From: Rhodospirillales bacterium
Lineage (GTDB): Bacteria > Pseudomonadota > Alphaproteobacteria > Dongiales > Dongiaceae
Reading direction: 5' to 3'
Length of the DNA stretch: 64,000 bases
Assembly: GCA_009885795.1 (NCBI GenBank)
Contig: VFKA01000004.1
Coordinates: 1 to 64,000, forward strand
This document shows positions 11,463 to 18,460 of the stretch, one piece after another (the stretch's first letter is position 1; each line of letters starts with the position of its first letter). Below the pieces are notes generated by a model. That model did no database searches and was not told the DNA's origin. It saw nothing but the letters and a program-made list of their open reading frames with translations. The translations under genes were made by a program, and so were the position numbers.

Positions 11463-11867
11463 TCAGCTTCGCGGCGCATAGGCGACCGCGTCCATCTCGA
11501 TCCTGGTGGCGATCACGGCGCGCGCCTCGACCGTGGTGCGCGCCAGCATGCCGTCCGGAAAGTACTCCGCGAACACCTTGTTGTACCGCCCAAAATCACG
11601 GGCGTCATCCAGGTATGTCGTGACCCGGACGATATGTTCGAGGCCGATCCCCTCGAGCGCCAGAATGCGGCGGATGGCCTCGATGGTCCAGCGCGTCTCT
11701 TCCTCGATCGTGCCGGCGAGCATGGTTCCGGCCTCGTCCTTGGGCACCTGGCCGGAGACGAACACGAAATCCCCTGCCCGCACCGCCGGATGAAACGGCA
11801 GGTTCGGGTTTTTCTTGCCGATGGCACGGATGCCGGCCGGGCGGGCGGCGGCGCTCTTGTCGTTCAT
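11463..11867 (-). CDS. RidA family protein (enamine/imine deaminase type)
   Basis: A 134-residue YjgF/YER057c/UK114 protein with the HPAVRAGDFVFVSGQVPKD opening, the T-T-V-E-A-R-A-V strand carrying the conserved arginine and a C-terminal EMDAVAY. RidA proteins hydrolyse reactive enamine/imine intermediates to keto acids and ammonia, and subfamily members occur in many nitrogen-heterocycle catabolic operons. Here it lies between the GST and LVIVD genes, 10 bases from the latter, so removal of an enamine from a cleaved pyridine ring is a sensible guess. Confidence 0.85.
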   Translation of the reverse strand: MNDKSAAARPAGIRAIGKKNPNLPFHPAVRAGDFVFVSGQVPKDEAGTMLAGTIEEETRWTIEAIRRILALEGIGLEHIVRVTTYLDDARDFGRYNKVFAEYFPDGMLARTTVEARAVIATRIEMDAVAYAPRS

Positions 11868-11877
11868 GATGGCGTCC

Positions 11878-13002
11878 TCACTTGACCGAGATTTCGACGA
11901 TATCGACGCCGCGCTGGCGGTCGATCAGGTAGCAGAGGCCGCGATCGTCCATGGTCACGTCGTTCGAGGACGCCATGGCGCAGCCTTCGGGCGGGTCGGG
12001 CTCGAACGAGGCCACTTCGCGTGGGTGGAACGGATCGGCGATGTCGACGATACGAAGCCCTTTGGCGAACCAGGCGAAGGGGATCCTGGTGCCGGTGAAA
12101 CGCTCGGAGGGCTGGTGGCAGCCCATGAACGCGGCTTGCGGCGCGCCGTCGGGGTCGAGCCCTTCGACCTGAAAGGTGGCGATGGGCGTCGGGGTGGCTT
12201 CCGCCGTGATGTCGTAGATCCAGGCGAAGGCCGGCGCCGCCGGCCAGAGCTTGGCCACGTCCTCGTCCGCCACCACCATGATGCGCCGGCCCTTCAGCGT
12301 CTCGGGGATCGGCAGGCAGGTGTGGGTCGGATGAGGGAATGCCGGCGTGGTGTTGACCCCGGCGACGGCCTTGGGCCGCGCCATGTCGGCGATGTCGAGG
12401 ATGTAGAACCCATGATGCCAATAGCTGACATAGAGCCGGTCGCCGGCCCGCAACGGGTGATGGCAGCGCGGCGGCGTCCAGTTCTCCCAGGGGTAGTCCT
12501 CGCCGCCGGCCCGCCACTGACCCGGTATCCACCAACGCCCGACTTCCTCGGGCCGGGCCGGATCGGCGAGGTCGAGGATCATCATGATGTTGCCGACATA
12601 GCCCTCGGCGGTGGGCGATATATAGGCATGGCGGCCGTCGAAGTCGTAGCGGTGCACGCCCTTGCCATGGGTGCGCCACTTGGCGATGAGGCGGGGCCTG
12701 GCCGGCGCCGACACATCGTAGATGCCGAGCCCGCCGCCGAATTCCACCGCCCCCTCGCCATGGCGCTCGTGGTTCACGATCATGATGCCGTTGGCGACCC
12801 GGACCTTATGGGAATGCCAGCCCACGGGCATGTCGATGCGCGCCAGCTCGCGCGGATGGGACGGGTCGGCCACGTCGTAGATCGTGGTGCCGACGGGCGC
12901 GCGCATGTGGCCGACATAGAGCGTTGTGCCATCGACCCACACCTGCCCGCCGCCGGGACAGTCGATATGCGCGATGTGCTTGGTATTCCGGGACTTGGGC
13001 AT
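11878..13002 (-). CDS. LVIVD-repeat beta-propeller-like protein
   Basis: About 374 residues made of repeated blocks ending in strand motifs such as IYDVADPSHPRELARI, IYDVSAPARPRLIAKW, ILDLADPARPEEVGRW, ILDIADMARPKAVAGV and IVDIADPFHPREVASF. Spacing of about 45-60 residues is as in LVIVD-repeat propellers. It contains many conserved His residues and no signal peptide. The ATG at 13002 is used because sequence beyond it in the open frame is a shadow of the cupin gene 24 bases upstream. The function of such proteins is poorly known; as part of a catabolic operon it may be a scaffold or a lactonase-like propeller enzyme (inference). Confidence 0.75.
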   Translation of the reverse strand: MPKSRNTKHIAHIDCPGGGQVWVDGTTLYVGHMRAPVGTTIYDVADPSHPRELARIDMPVGWHSHKVRVANGIMIVNHERHGEGAVEFGGGLGIYDVSAPARPRLIAKWRTHGKGVHRYDFDGRHAYISPTAEGYVGNIMMILDLADPARPEEVGRWWIPGQWRAGGEDYPWENWTPPRCHHPLRAGDRLYVSYWHHGFYILDIADMARPKAVAGVNTTPAFPHPTHTCLPIPETLKGRRIMVVADEDVAKLWPAAPAFAWIYDITAEATPTPIATFQVEGLDPDGAPQAAFMGCHQPSERFTGTRIPFAWFAKGLRIVDIADPFHPREVASFEPDPPEGCAMASSNDVTMDDRGLCYLIDRQRGVDIVEISVK

Positions 13003-13025
13003 CGGGCAACAGGCAGGCGGCGGAA

Positions 13026-14192
13026 TCAGGCGAGCCGCACGACTTCGCCGGAGGGCCGGCGGCCGTGCTTCTGGTAGAAGGCGAGCGCCTTCAGCGTGGG
13101 CTCGTCGCTGGCGACGAAGAGAATGACCGGGTCCTTGTCGGAGCCGTTGACGTGTTCGCACCATGTCCCGCCCGGCACGGCGAAGGTGTCGAACTCCGCC
13201 CAGTCGAGCCGCGTGCCGTCGATGATGCTGTGGCCCATACCTTCGAAGGGCGCGCACAAGAGGCTCGCGTTCTGCTTCAGTGGCGCGGTGCGCTCGCCCG
13301 GCCGCAGCATCTGGGCGAAGAAGGTCATGGTCTTGTACACCGGGCCGCCGGTGGTGGGGTCGACATACTCGATCATCAGCGCCTCGTGCGGATCGCCGTC
13401 CCAATCGCGGAACTTCTCCAGGAGCGCCCGCATCGCGTCCCAGCGATAGACGTACATCGGCGAGGCGTTGCCGGTGCCGCGATCGTGCGCCAGGAATCTC
13501 GGCCTAAGACCGCCGGTGCCATAGGCGCGGGCCGAATAGTCGGCGGGGAAGCGCTCGGACTGGACCGCCTTCCTCACGCGCTCGCCCTTTTCCACCTCGG
13601 TGTAGTCATGCTCGAAATAGGTGGCGTTGAGGGTCTCGCACAGCGGCAGGTCGAGCACGCTCAAATTGATGGCCGGCTCGTCGCCAAGGTTGCCGTGGTT
13701 GTGCCAGGTGTCGTGCGGCGTCAGCACTAAATCGCCGGGACCGAAGGTGATGTTCTCGCCCTCGACGCCGGTAAAGTTCTGCTTGCCGGTGAGGCCGAGG
13801 CGGATGGCGTTCGGCGAATGGCGGTGCGGCGGCATGATCTCGTTGGGGTCGTTGAGGCGGTAGGCGGTGTAGAGGGTGCCGACCGTGGCGCGGCGCGGCG
13901 CCAGGCCGGGATTGACGAGGATGAGCGAGCGACGCTCGGAGGATTCGGCTGTAATGAGTTCGGCCGAGCGGTGCAGCAGCGGCAGGATGTCGGCCTGGTA
14001 GTTCCAGCGGAAGGGCAGCGCTTTCCGCTTGTCCATGACCTGGCGGTCCTCGTCATGCGCATTCGCGCGGTCGACGACCCAGAACGGCGCCATGTCGCGG
14101 CTGTAAACGTCCTCGTGCAGCCGGTCGAGGGCGCGCTGAAGGTTGTGGTCGCCGGCGGGACTTGGCTTGGGGGTTGGCTTCGGGGCGGTCAT
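13026..14192 (-). CDS. Gentisate/salicylate 1,2-dioxygenase-type double-cupin protein
   Basis: A 388-residue bicupin. The N-terminal cupin keeps a full Fe(II) triad: H123 and H125 in PPHRHSPNAIRLGLTG and H164 in TPHDTWHNHGN. The C-terminal cupin is degenerate, as in gentisate, salicylate and 1-hydroxy-2-naphthoate dioxygenases. These enzymes open aromatic rings next to a carboxylate ortho to a hydroxyl. B6 catabolites (4-pyridoxate, FHMPC and the 4,5-dicarboxylate) have exactly that 3-hydroxy-4-carboxy pattern, so pyridine-ring cleavage is proposed. It is the first gene of the leftward operon; ATG at 14192 starts the recognisable protein, though no strong Shine-Dalgarno is seen. Confidence 0.8.
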   Translation of the reverse strand: MTAPKPTPKPSPAGDHNLQRALDRLHEDVYSRDMAPFWVVDRANAHDEDRQVMDKRKALPFRWNYQADILPLLHRSAELITAESSERRSLILVNPGLAPRRATVGTLYTAYRLNDPNEIMPPHRHSPNAIRLGLTGKQNFTGVEGENITFGPGDLVLTPHDTWHNHGNLGDEPAINLSVLDLPLCETLNATYFEHDYTEVEKGERVRKAVQSERFPADYSARAYGTGGLRPRFLAHDRGTGNASPMYVYRWDAMRALLEKFRDWDGDPHEALMIEYVDPTTGGPVYKTMTFFAQMLRPGERTAPLKQNASLLCAPFEGMGHSIIDGTRLDWAEFDTFAVPGGTWCEHVNGSDKDPVILFVASDEPTLKALAFYQKHGRRPSGEVVRLA

Positions 14193-14270
14193 GGGCGGCG
14201 ACAGTAGCGGCGGGGTGGGCGGCCGGCAATAGCGCATTGGCCCGGGCTGGGCTTCCTCGGCTTATGATGC

Positions 14271-14299
14271 TTTACATGCTACACGTGGCGTACTAGTTT
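14271..14299 (+). promoter_or_regulatory. Possible higBA promoter
   Basis: TTTACA at 14271-14276 and TAGTTT at 14294-14299 are separated by 17 bases. The spacer contains CACGTG within TACACGTGGCGTA, a partly symmetric stretch that could bind the HigA antitoxin. The toxin ATG at 14305 would lie almost at the transcription start, implying a leaderless message. Matches to consensus are only fair. Confidence 0.4.
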
Positions 14300-14304
14300 C
14301 GATC

Positions 14305-14583
14305 ATGATCCGAAGCTGGGCGAGCGGCGCCGCGCGGCGGCTGTATGACACCGGGCGCTCGAAGTTTTCCGGTCTCGACGCCGACAAGGCCCTTGAACTA
14401 CTGACGGCGCTGGACGAGGCGGTCTCATTGACCGAACTCAGTCCCTTGAAGAGCATCGGGCTGCACAAACTCAAGGGCGACCGGAAAGGGCAGTGGGCGA
14501 TGACCGTCAACGGTCCCTGGCGACTGTGTTTTCGCTTTCGCGATGGCGACGCCTTCGATGTCGAGATCGTCGATTACCATTGA
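14305..14583 (+). CDS. higB: HigB-type toxin (RelE superfamily mRNA interferase)
   Basis: A 92-residue RelE-superfamily toxin of the HigB type, shown by LHKLKGDRKGQWAMTVNGPW followed by RLCFRF and the C-terminal VEIVDYH. HigB cleaves mRNA on the ribosome. As usual for this type, the toxin gene precedes its antitoxin, here by 9 bases including a GAAGGAGGAG ribosome site. The pair lies between the B6 operon and a repeat-rich, gene-decay region, suggesting mobile gain. Confidence 0.88.
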   Translation: MIRSWASGAARRLYDTGRSKFSGLDADKALELLTALDEAVSLTELSPLKSIGLHKLKGDRKGQWAMTVNGPWRLCFRFRDGDAFDVEIVDYH

Positions 14584-14592
14584 AGGAGGAGA

Positions 14593-14871
14593 ATGATGAT
14601 TCCCGTTCACCCCGGCCGGCTCTTAAAGCGAGAAATGGAGGCGCGCGAACTCTCCGCCAATGGGCTTGCCCGCGCCTTGCGCGTTCCGCCCGGCCGGATC
14701 ATCGATATCGTCAACGGCAAGCGCGCGATCAGCGCGGAGACGGCGCTGCGGCTCGGCCGTTACTTCGGCAATGGCGGACGGTTCTGGCTGGCGCTGCAGA
14801 GCCGTTACGACCTGGCGCTGACGGAGCGCAAGACCGGCGCACGCATCGTCAAGGAAGTAAACGCGGCTTGA
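14593..14871 (+). CDS. higA: HigA-type antitoxin (XRE helix-turn-helix)
   Basis: A 92-residue HigA/VapI-type antitoxin with a complete HTH_3 domain (about residues 5-60, HPGRLLKREMEARELSANGL then RIIDIVNGKRAISAETALRL). The C-terminal helix ends RFWLALQSRYDLALTE. It neutralises HigB and normally represses its own operon. The start follows a strong AAGGAGGAGA sequence, so it is probably translated better than the toxin. A REP-like repeat array starts about 40 bases after the stop. Confidence 0.88.
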   Translation: MMIPVHPGRLLKREMEARELSANGLARALRVPPGRIIDIVNGKRAISAETALRLGRYFGNGGRFWLALQSRYDLALTERKTGARIVKEVNAA

Positions 14872-14912
14872 GAAGCTCTTGTTGGCGCGGCCATCGAATA
14901 GTGCGAATTTCG

Positions 14913-15081
14913 GAATTTCGGTGACAGTGCACTTAATTCGAATTTCGGTGCGATTTCGGTGACAGTGCACTTAATTCACCATTTGAATCTTGAAAATTTC
15001 CAAGCGTGACATAATGGGCATTTTGTCCGAGGCTCGCTCTTGCCTGCTTCGAATGAATTTAGTGCACTGTCACCGAAATTC
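14913..15081. repeat. REP-like array, family D (GGTGACAGTGCACTTAATTC)
   Basis: Two direct copies of ATTTCGGTGACAGTGCACTT followed by AATTC (14914-14939 and 14953-14977) and one inverted copy, GAATTTAGTGCACTGTCACC then GAAAT (15055-15080). Shorter GAATTTCG and CCCCGAAATTCCC echoes flank them. The inverted pair can form a large hairpin with about a 77-base loop. The structure resembles REP elements mobilised by IS200-like (RAYT/Y1) transposases; no transposase gene is in the window. It occupies most of the 14872-15112 gap. Confidence 0.78.
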
Positions 15082-15112
15082 CCCGAAATTCCCGTGACGC
15101 TGCCGGAAAAAA

Positions 15113-16054
15113 CTACTGACTGTCACCGGTTTCCATTAGCGAATAGCTTGTGCTGCGCCCGCCGGCGGAGTCCTTCCCGAGTACGCCACGGCTCACCAGA
15201 TCCATGATGTCGCGGTGGGCGGTATCCTGCGAGCATTTGGCAAGCCTTGCCCATTTCGAGGAATTGAGCTTTCCTTCGAATCCGCCGAGCAGGCGGTTCA
15301 GGACTATTTTCTGCCGCTGGTCGAACGATTCGCCGACATGCGTTTCCCGGAAACGGGCTTTCCGGACGACGGCGGCCAGTGTGTCGCCCGCCCGATCGAT
15401 GGCGCGGGAAAGGCACCCCGCGAACCATTCCATCCATACGGTGATGTCGAGCGAACCTTTCTGGGTCTGCTCCAGCACATCGTAGTAGGCGTCGCGCTCC
15501 CGTCGTATCCGCGCCGACATGCTGTAAAAGCGTTGGCTGCTGTTTTCGGAGCGGGCCAGCACCATGTCGGCGATGGCCCGCGCGATACGGCCGTTGCCGT
15601 CGTCGAAGGGATGGATGGTCACGAACCGGAAATGGGCGAGCGCGGCCTTGAGGACGGCATCGATGCCGTCCTCGCGGTTGAACCATTCGAGGAACCGCGA
15701 CATCTCGGCCTCGAGCCGATTCGCGGGCGGCGCCCGGTGGTGAACGCGCTCTTTCCCGATCGGTCCCGAAACGACCTGCATGGGATCGGCGCTTTCATCG
15801 CGCCACGCCCCGACGCGAATCTTGGTCATGCCGGCGCGGCCGCTCGGAAAGAGAGCCGCGTGCCAGGCAAATAGTCGCCCCTCGGTCAGCGCCCGGTCGT
15901 AATGCCGCGTGGCATCGAGCATCATCTCGACAACGCCTTCGACGTTGCGATCGGCGGGAGCGAGAGCGCCGATATCCATGCCGAGGCGACGGGCAATGGA
16001 TGTCCGTACTTGCGCCGGGTCCAGCTTTTCGCCTTCGATTTCGCTGGACTTATT
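15113..16054 (-). pseudogene. 5'-truncated Fic-family AMPylase (DUF4172-Fic type)
   Basis: The frame from ATG 15979 gives 288 residues with an intact Fic motif HPFDDGNGRIAR, a preceding flap (DPMQVVSGPIGKERVHHRAPP) and a C-terminal winged-helix-like part (KWARLAKCSQDTAHRDIMDL). Family members are about 360-380 residues. Upstream of the ATG the same frame continues with recognisable family sequence (SSEIEGEKLDPAQVRTSIAR, 16048-15989) that includes the autoinhibitory S-x-x-x-E-G motif. A TAG at 16102-16100 precedes it, and no start codon lies between. The gene has therefore lost its N-terminal DUF4172 part. If still translated from 15979, the product would be a Fic domain without its inhibitory helix. 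Confidence 0.75.
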
Positions 16055-16431
16055 GGCATGGTGGCCTGGAATGACGGCGAAAACCGTTGACTTTTTCGGC
16101 TATGTTCCTGTAATGTTCGATTATCCCGCTTCGGCGGGACCGGTGTGGTTCCTTGACACCGTGAATAGGACTGCCAGGAAACCCTTTGCGCGCCTCTCGC
16201 GGAAGGGCGTCGAAGCGATTCCGGTTCGATTCCTGCCCTTTGCGATGGCCAGGCGCGCGATAATTGTTCCTCCAAAATCAGTAGGGGGATACCCCTCCCC
16301 AACCGGGAACCGCCAGCGGATACTTGGTACCCGGTGCCTATCCGCCCAGCGGCAATTCCCGCTGGACATGGGGTGCATCGCCCGCTTTTCGTTTTTGTTT
16401 CTTCGTGCCGACCCTAGGGCCGGCCGGCCTA
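16055..16431. other. Gene-free stretch with strong predicted hairpins
   Basis: No credible gene is seen here. It holds the decayed junction of the Fic gene and an imperfect nested hairpin at 16188-16258: outer arms GCGCGCCT/AGGCGCGC, inner AAGGGC/GCCCTT and TCGC/GCGA. A TTCG-loop hairpin CCCGCTTCGGCGGG lies near 16126-16139, and a pair of stems (GCGGATA/TATCCGC and CCAGCGG/CCGCTGG) near 16315-16366 is followed by a T-rich run (CGCTTTTCGTTTTTGTTT). It could encode a small structured RNA or be degenerate repeats. Confidence 0.5.
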
Positions 16432-16505
16432 TGGAGCGGGTGAAGGGAATCGAACCCTCGTCGTAAGCTTGGGAAGCTTCTGCTCTACCATTGAGCTACA
16501 CCCGC
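16432..16505 (-). tRNA. tRNA-Gly (anticodon CCC)
   Basis: Read on the minus strand from 16505: acceptor GCGGGTG pairs with CACCCGC, D-arm TAGCTCAATGGTAGAGC, anticodon loop TTCCCAA giving anticodon CCC, T-arm AGGGTTCGATTCCCT, discriminator T and an encoded CCA. It is 74 bases with the CCA. The base pair at the top of the anticodon stem is mismatched (G-A), which is tolerable. It reads GGG codons. It sits beside decayed DNA, and tRNA 3' ends are frequent integration sites, but no attachment duplicate is seen. Confidence 0.93.
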
Positions 16506-16652
16506 GCCTCGATCGACTCTATGTCCGGTGCCCAGTCCGGCGCAAGGCGCCGTTGACCTTGCTGGTGGGAAGTGCAAACCTACCGTCATAATCGCCGCCC
16601 AAAAAAGGCGGCTGCGGTCCAAAAATGGCGACCCAACCAGGAGGAGGCACTG

Positions 16653-18239
16653 ATGGAATTGGAGAAGATGAAGCACCTCGCCACCAAGGGCAAGGTATCC
16701 CGGCGCGAGTTCATCCAGTTTGCGGTGACGACCGGCATGACGATCGCGGCGGCGCAGACGATGTTCTCGAAGGTCGCCAAGGCCGAACCCAAGCGCGGCG
16801 GCTTTGCGCGCATCGGCGTGGCGCATGGCTCGACCTCCGACACCATGGACCCCGGCAACTATCTCGACACCGGTACCCAGGTGCCGTTCTGGGGCGCCAT
16901 GTCGAACAGCCTGACCGAGGTCGATGCCAAGGGGAACGTGGTCGGCGACCTGGCCGAGAGCATGGAGCCCGCCGACGACGGCAAGTCGTGGGTCTTCAAG
17001 CTGCGCAAGGGCCTCACCTTCCATGACGGCAAGGACGTGACCTCGGAAGACGTCGTGGCCTCGTTCCGCTATCACATGGGCGCCGATTCGAAATCGGCGG
17101 CGAAGTCGCTGTTGGAAGCGGTCGCCGACATCAAGACCGACGGCAAGGAAACCGTCATCTTCAACCTCTCCGGCGGCAACGCCGACTTCCCCTACATCGC
17201 CAGCGACTATCACATCCCGATCATGCCGTCGAAGGACGGCGTCGTCGACGCCAACGGCACCGTGCGCTCCGGCGCCTTCACGTTCGAGAAGTGGGAGCCG
17301 GGCGTCAGCGCCAAGCTGAAGCGCAACCCGAACTATCACAAGAGCGGGATGCCGTATTTCGACGAGATCGAGGTCGTCTCCGTCGCCGACAACGCGGCGC
17401 GGATGAACGCCCTCATCACCGGCGAACTGCACTGGATCGGCCGCGCCGATCTGAAGACGCTGAACCTGCTGGAGAAGAATCCCGACATCCAGATCACCGA
17501 AGTGACCGGCTACGGCCACTACGTCTATCCGATGCTCACCACCGTGGCGCCCTTCGACAACGTGCACGTGCGCCAGGCGCTCAAATACGCGATGAACCGC
17601 GAGGACATCGCCAAGAAGGTGTTCTTCGGCCATGCCGCGCCCGGCAACGACAACCCGATCGCGCCGGGGATCAAGTTCGCGACGAACCCGGAGCCGATCT
17701 ATGCCTACGACCCCGACAAGGCCAAGTTCCATCTGGGCAAGGCCGGCCTAACCTCGCTCAAGGTCGACCTCTCCGTCGCCGACACCGGGTTCACCGGCGC
17801 CGTCGAGGCGGGCGTCCTCTACCAGGAGCACGCCAAGGCGGCGGGCATCGACATCAACCTGATTCGCGAGCCCAATGACGGCTATTGGGACAACGTCTGG
17901 CTGAAGAAGGGCTGGTGCGCGTCCTATTGGAGCGGCCGGCCGACCATCGACTGGATGATGACCACGGTCTATGCCGCGGGCGCGGCCTGGAACGAGACGG
18001 CGTGGAGCAACGCCCGCTTCAACGAGCTGCTGGTCGCGGCCCGGGGCGAGCTCGACGAAGCCAAGCGCGCCGGGATGTACGCCGAGATCCAGCAGTTGGT
18101 CCATGACGATGGCGGCGTGGTCGTCGTCGTGTTCAACAACTATGTCGAGGCGCACTCGAAAAAACTCGCGCACGGCGACGTCGCGCCGAACTGGGAAGCC
18201 GACGGCCTCAAGCTGGCCGAACGTTGGTGGTTCGCGTAA
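16653..18239 (+). CDS. Family 5 (peptide/opine-type) ABC transporter substrate-binding protein
   Basis: A 528-residue extracytoplasmic binding protein of the DppA/OppA class. The N-terminus carries a twin-arginine signal (SRREFIQ, residues 16-22, then a hydrophobic stretch ending AKAEP), unusual for binding proteins but common for this subfamily in alphaproteobacteria. Later motifs include DGKSWVFKLRKGLTFHDGKD and VRQALKYAMNREDIAKKVFF. The ATG at 16653 follows AGGAGGAGGC. It heads an operon with two permeases and a fused ATPase. The substrate (di-/oligopeptide, opine or similar) cannot be read from sequence. Confidence 0.9.
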   Translation: MELEKMKHLATKGKVSRREFIQFAVTTGMTIAAAQTMFSKVAKAEPKRGGFARIGVAHGSTSDTMDPGNYLDTGTQVPFWGAMSNSLTEVDAKGNVVGDLAESMEPADDGKSWVFKLRKGLTFHDGKDVTSEDVVASFRYHMGADSKSAAKSLLEAVADIKTDGKETVIFNLSGGNADFPYIASDYHIPIMPSKDGVVDANGTVRSGAFTFEKWEPGVSAKLKRNPNYHKSGMPYFDEIEVVSVADNAARMNALITGELHWIGRADLKTLNLLEKNPDIQITEVTGYGHYVYPMLTTVAPFDNVHVRQALKYAMNREDIAKKVFFGHAAPGNDNPIAPGIKFATNPEPIYAYDPDKAKFHLGKAGLTSLKVDLSVADTGFTGAVEAGVLYQEHAKAAGIDINLIREPNDGYWDNVWLKKGWCASYWSGRPTIDWMMTTVYAAGAAWNETAWSNARFNELLVAARGELDEAKRAGMYAEIQQLVHDDGGVVVVVFNNYVEAHSKKLAHGDVAPNWEADGLKLAERWWFA

Positions 18240-18259
18240 TCGCCACCTGCTAAAGGGCG

Positions 18260-18287
18260 GGGTCGCCGTTCCAAGGGACGGCGGCCC
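18260..18287 (+). promoter_or_regulatory. Intercistronic hairpin after the binding-protein gene
   Basis: GGGTCGCCGT pairs with ACGGCGGCCC (one G-T wobble) around an 8-base loop, 20 bases after the binding-protein stop. There is no T-run, so it is more likely to stabilise the upstream message than to terminate. Such stems between binding protein and permease genes commonly give excess binding protein over channel. Confidence 0.55.
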
Positions 18288-18335
18288 TGTTACCCGCGAA
18301 TCATAGATGACTGACATGCGCCATCATCCTTCGTC

Positions 18336-18395
18336 CTTCGACAGGCTCGGGACGAGGAGGCTCAGGAGGAGCCCCTCATGCTGAGCCTGTCGAAG
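18336..18395. repeat. Dispersed inverted repeat, family B copy 1
   Basis: CTTCGACAGGCTC (18336-18348) and its exact inverse GAGCCTGTCGAAG (18383-18395) bracket a GA-rich centre. The same motif occurs at 44169-44213. TTCGACAGGCTCAG-type repeats are widely scattered in alphaproteobacterial genomes. It lies in the 18240-18460 gap between binding-protein and permease genes. Confidence 0.8.
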
Positions 18396-18460
18396 CACGA
18401 GAGGCGGGAACCCGCGATTCCGCCTGTCGCGAAAGCGGGCCCTGGCAGGTTGTCCGCCAC

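Noticed and set aside
13003-13404. N-terminal extension of the LVIVD protein frame
   Set aside because: The extra 134 codons lie antisense-phase within the cupin gene and show no family similarity; recognisable repeats start after ATG 13002.
14913-15081. CRISPR array
   Set aside because: Only three repeat units, one inverted, with unequal spacing and no cas genes; a REP-like element explains it better.
16205-16245. GGTTCGATTCC resembling a tRNA or tmRNA T-arm
   Set aside because: The flanking bases do not form a five-base T-stem, and no matching D- or anticodon arm or tag-coding sequence is found.
16121-16378. 85-codon minus-strand open frame and 126-codon neighbour in the gene-free region
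   Set aside because: Composition is atypical, no family is recognised, and they cross strong hairpins; probably non-coding.
14262-16505. Integrated prophage or genomic island at tRNA-Gly
   Set aside because: TA genes, a broken Fic gene and repeats sit by the tRNA, but no integrase and no direct repeat of the tRNA 3' end is seen.
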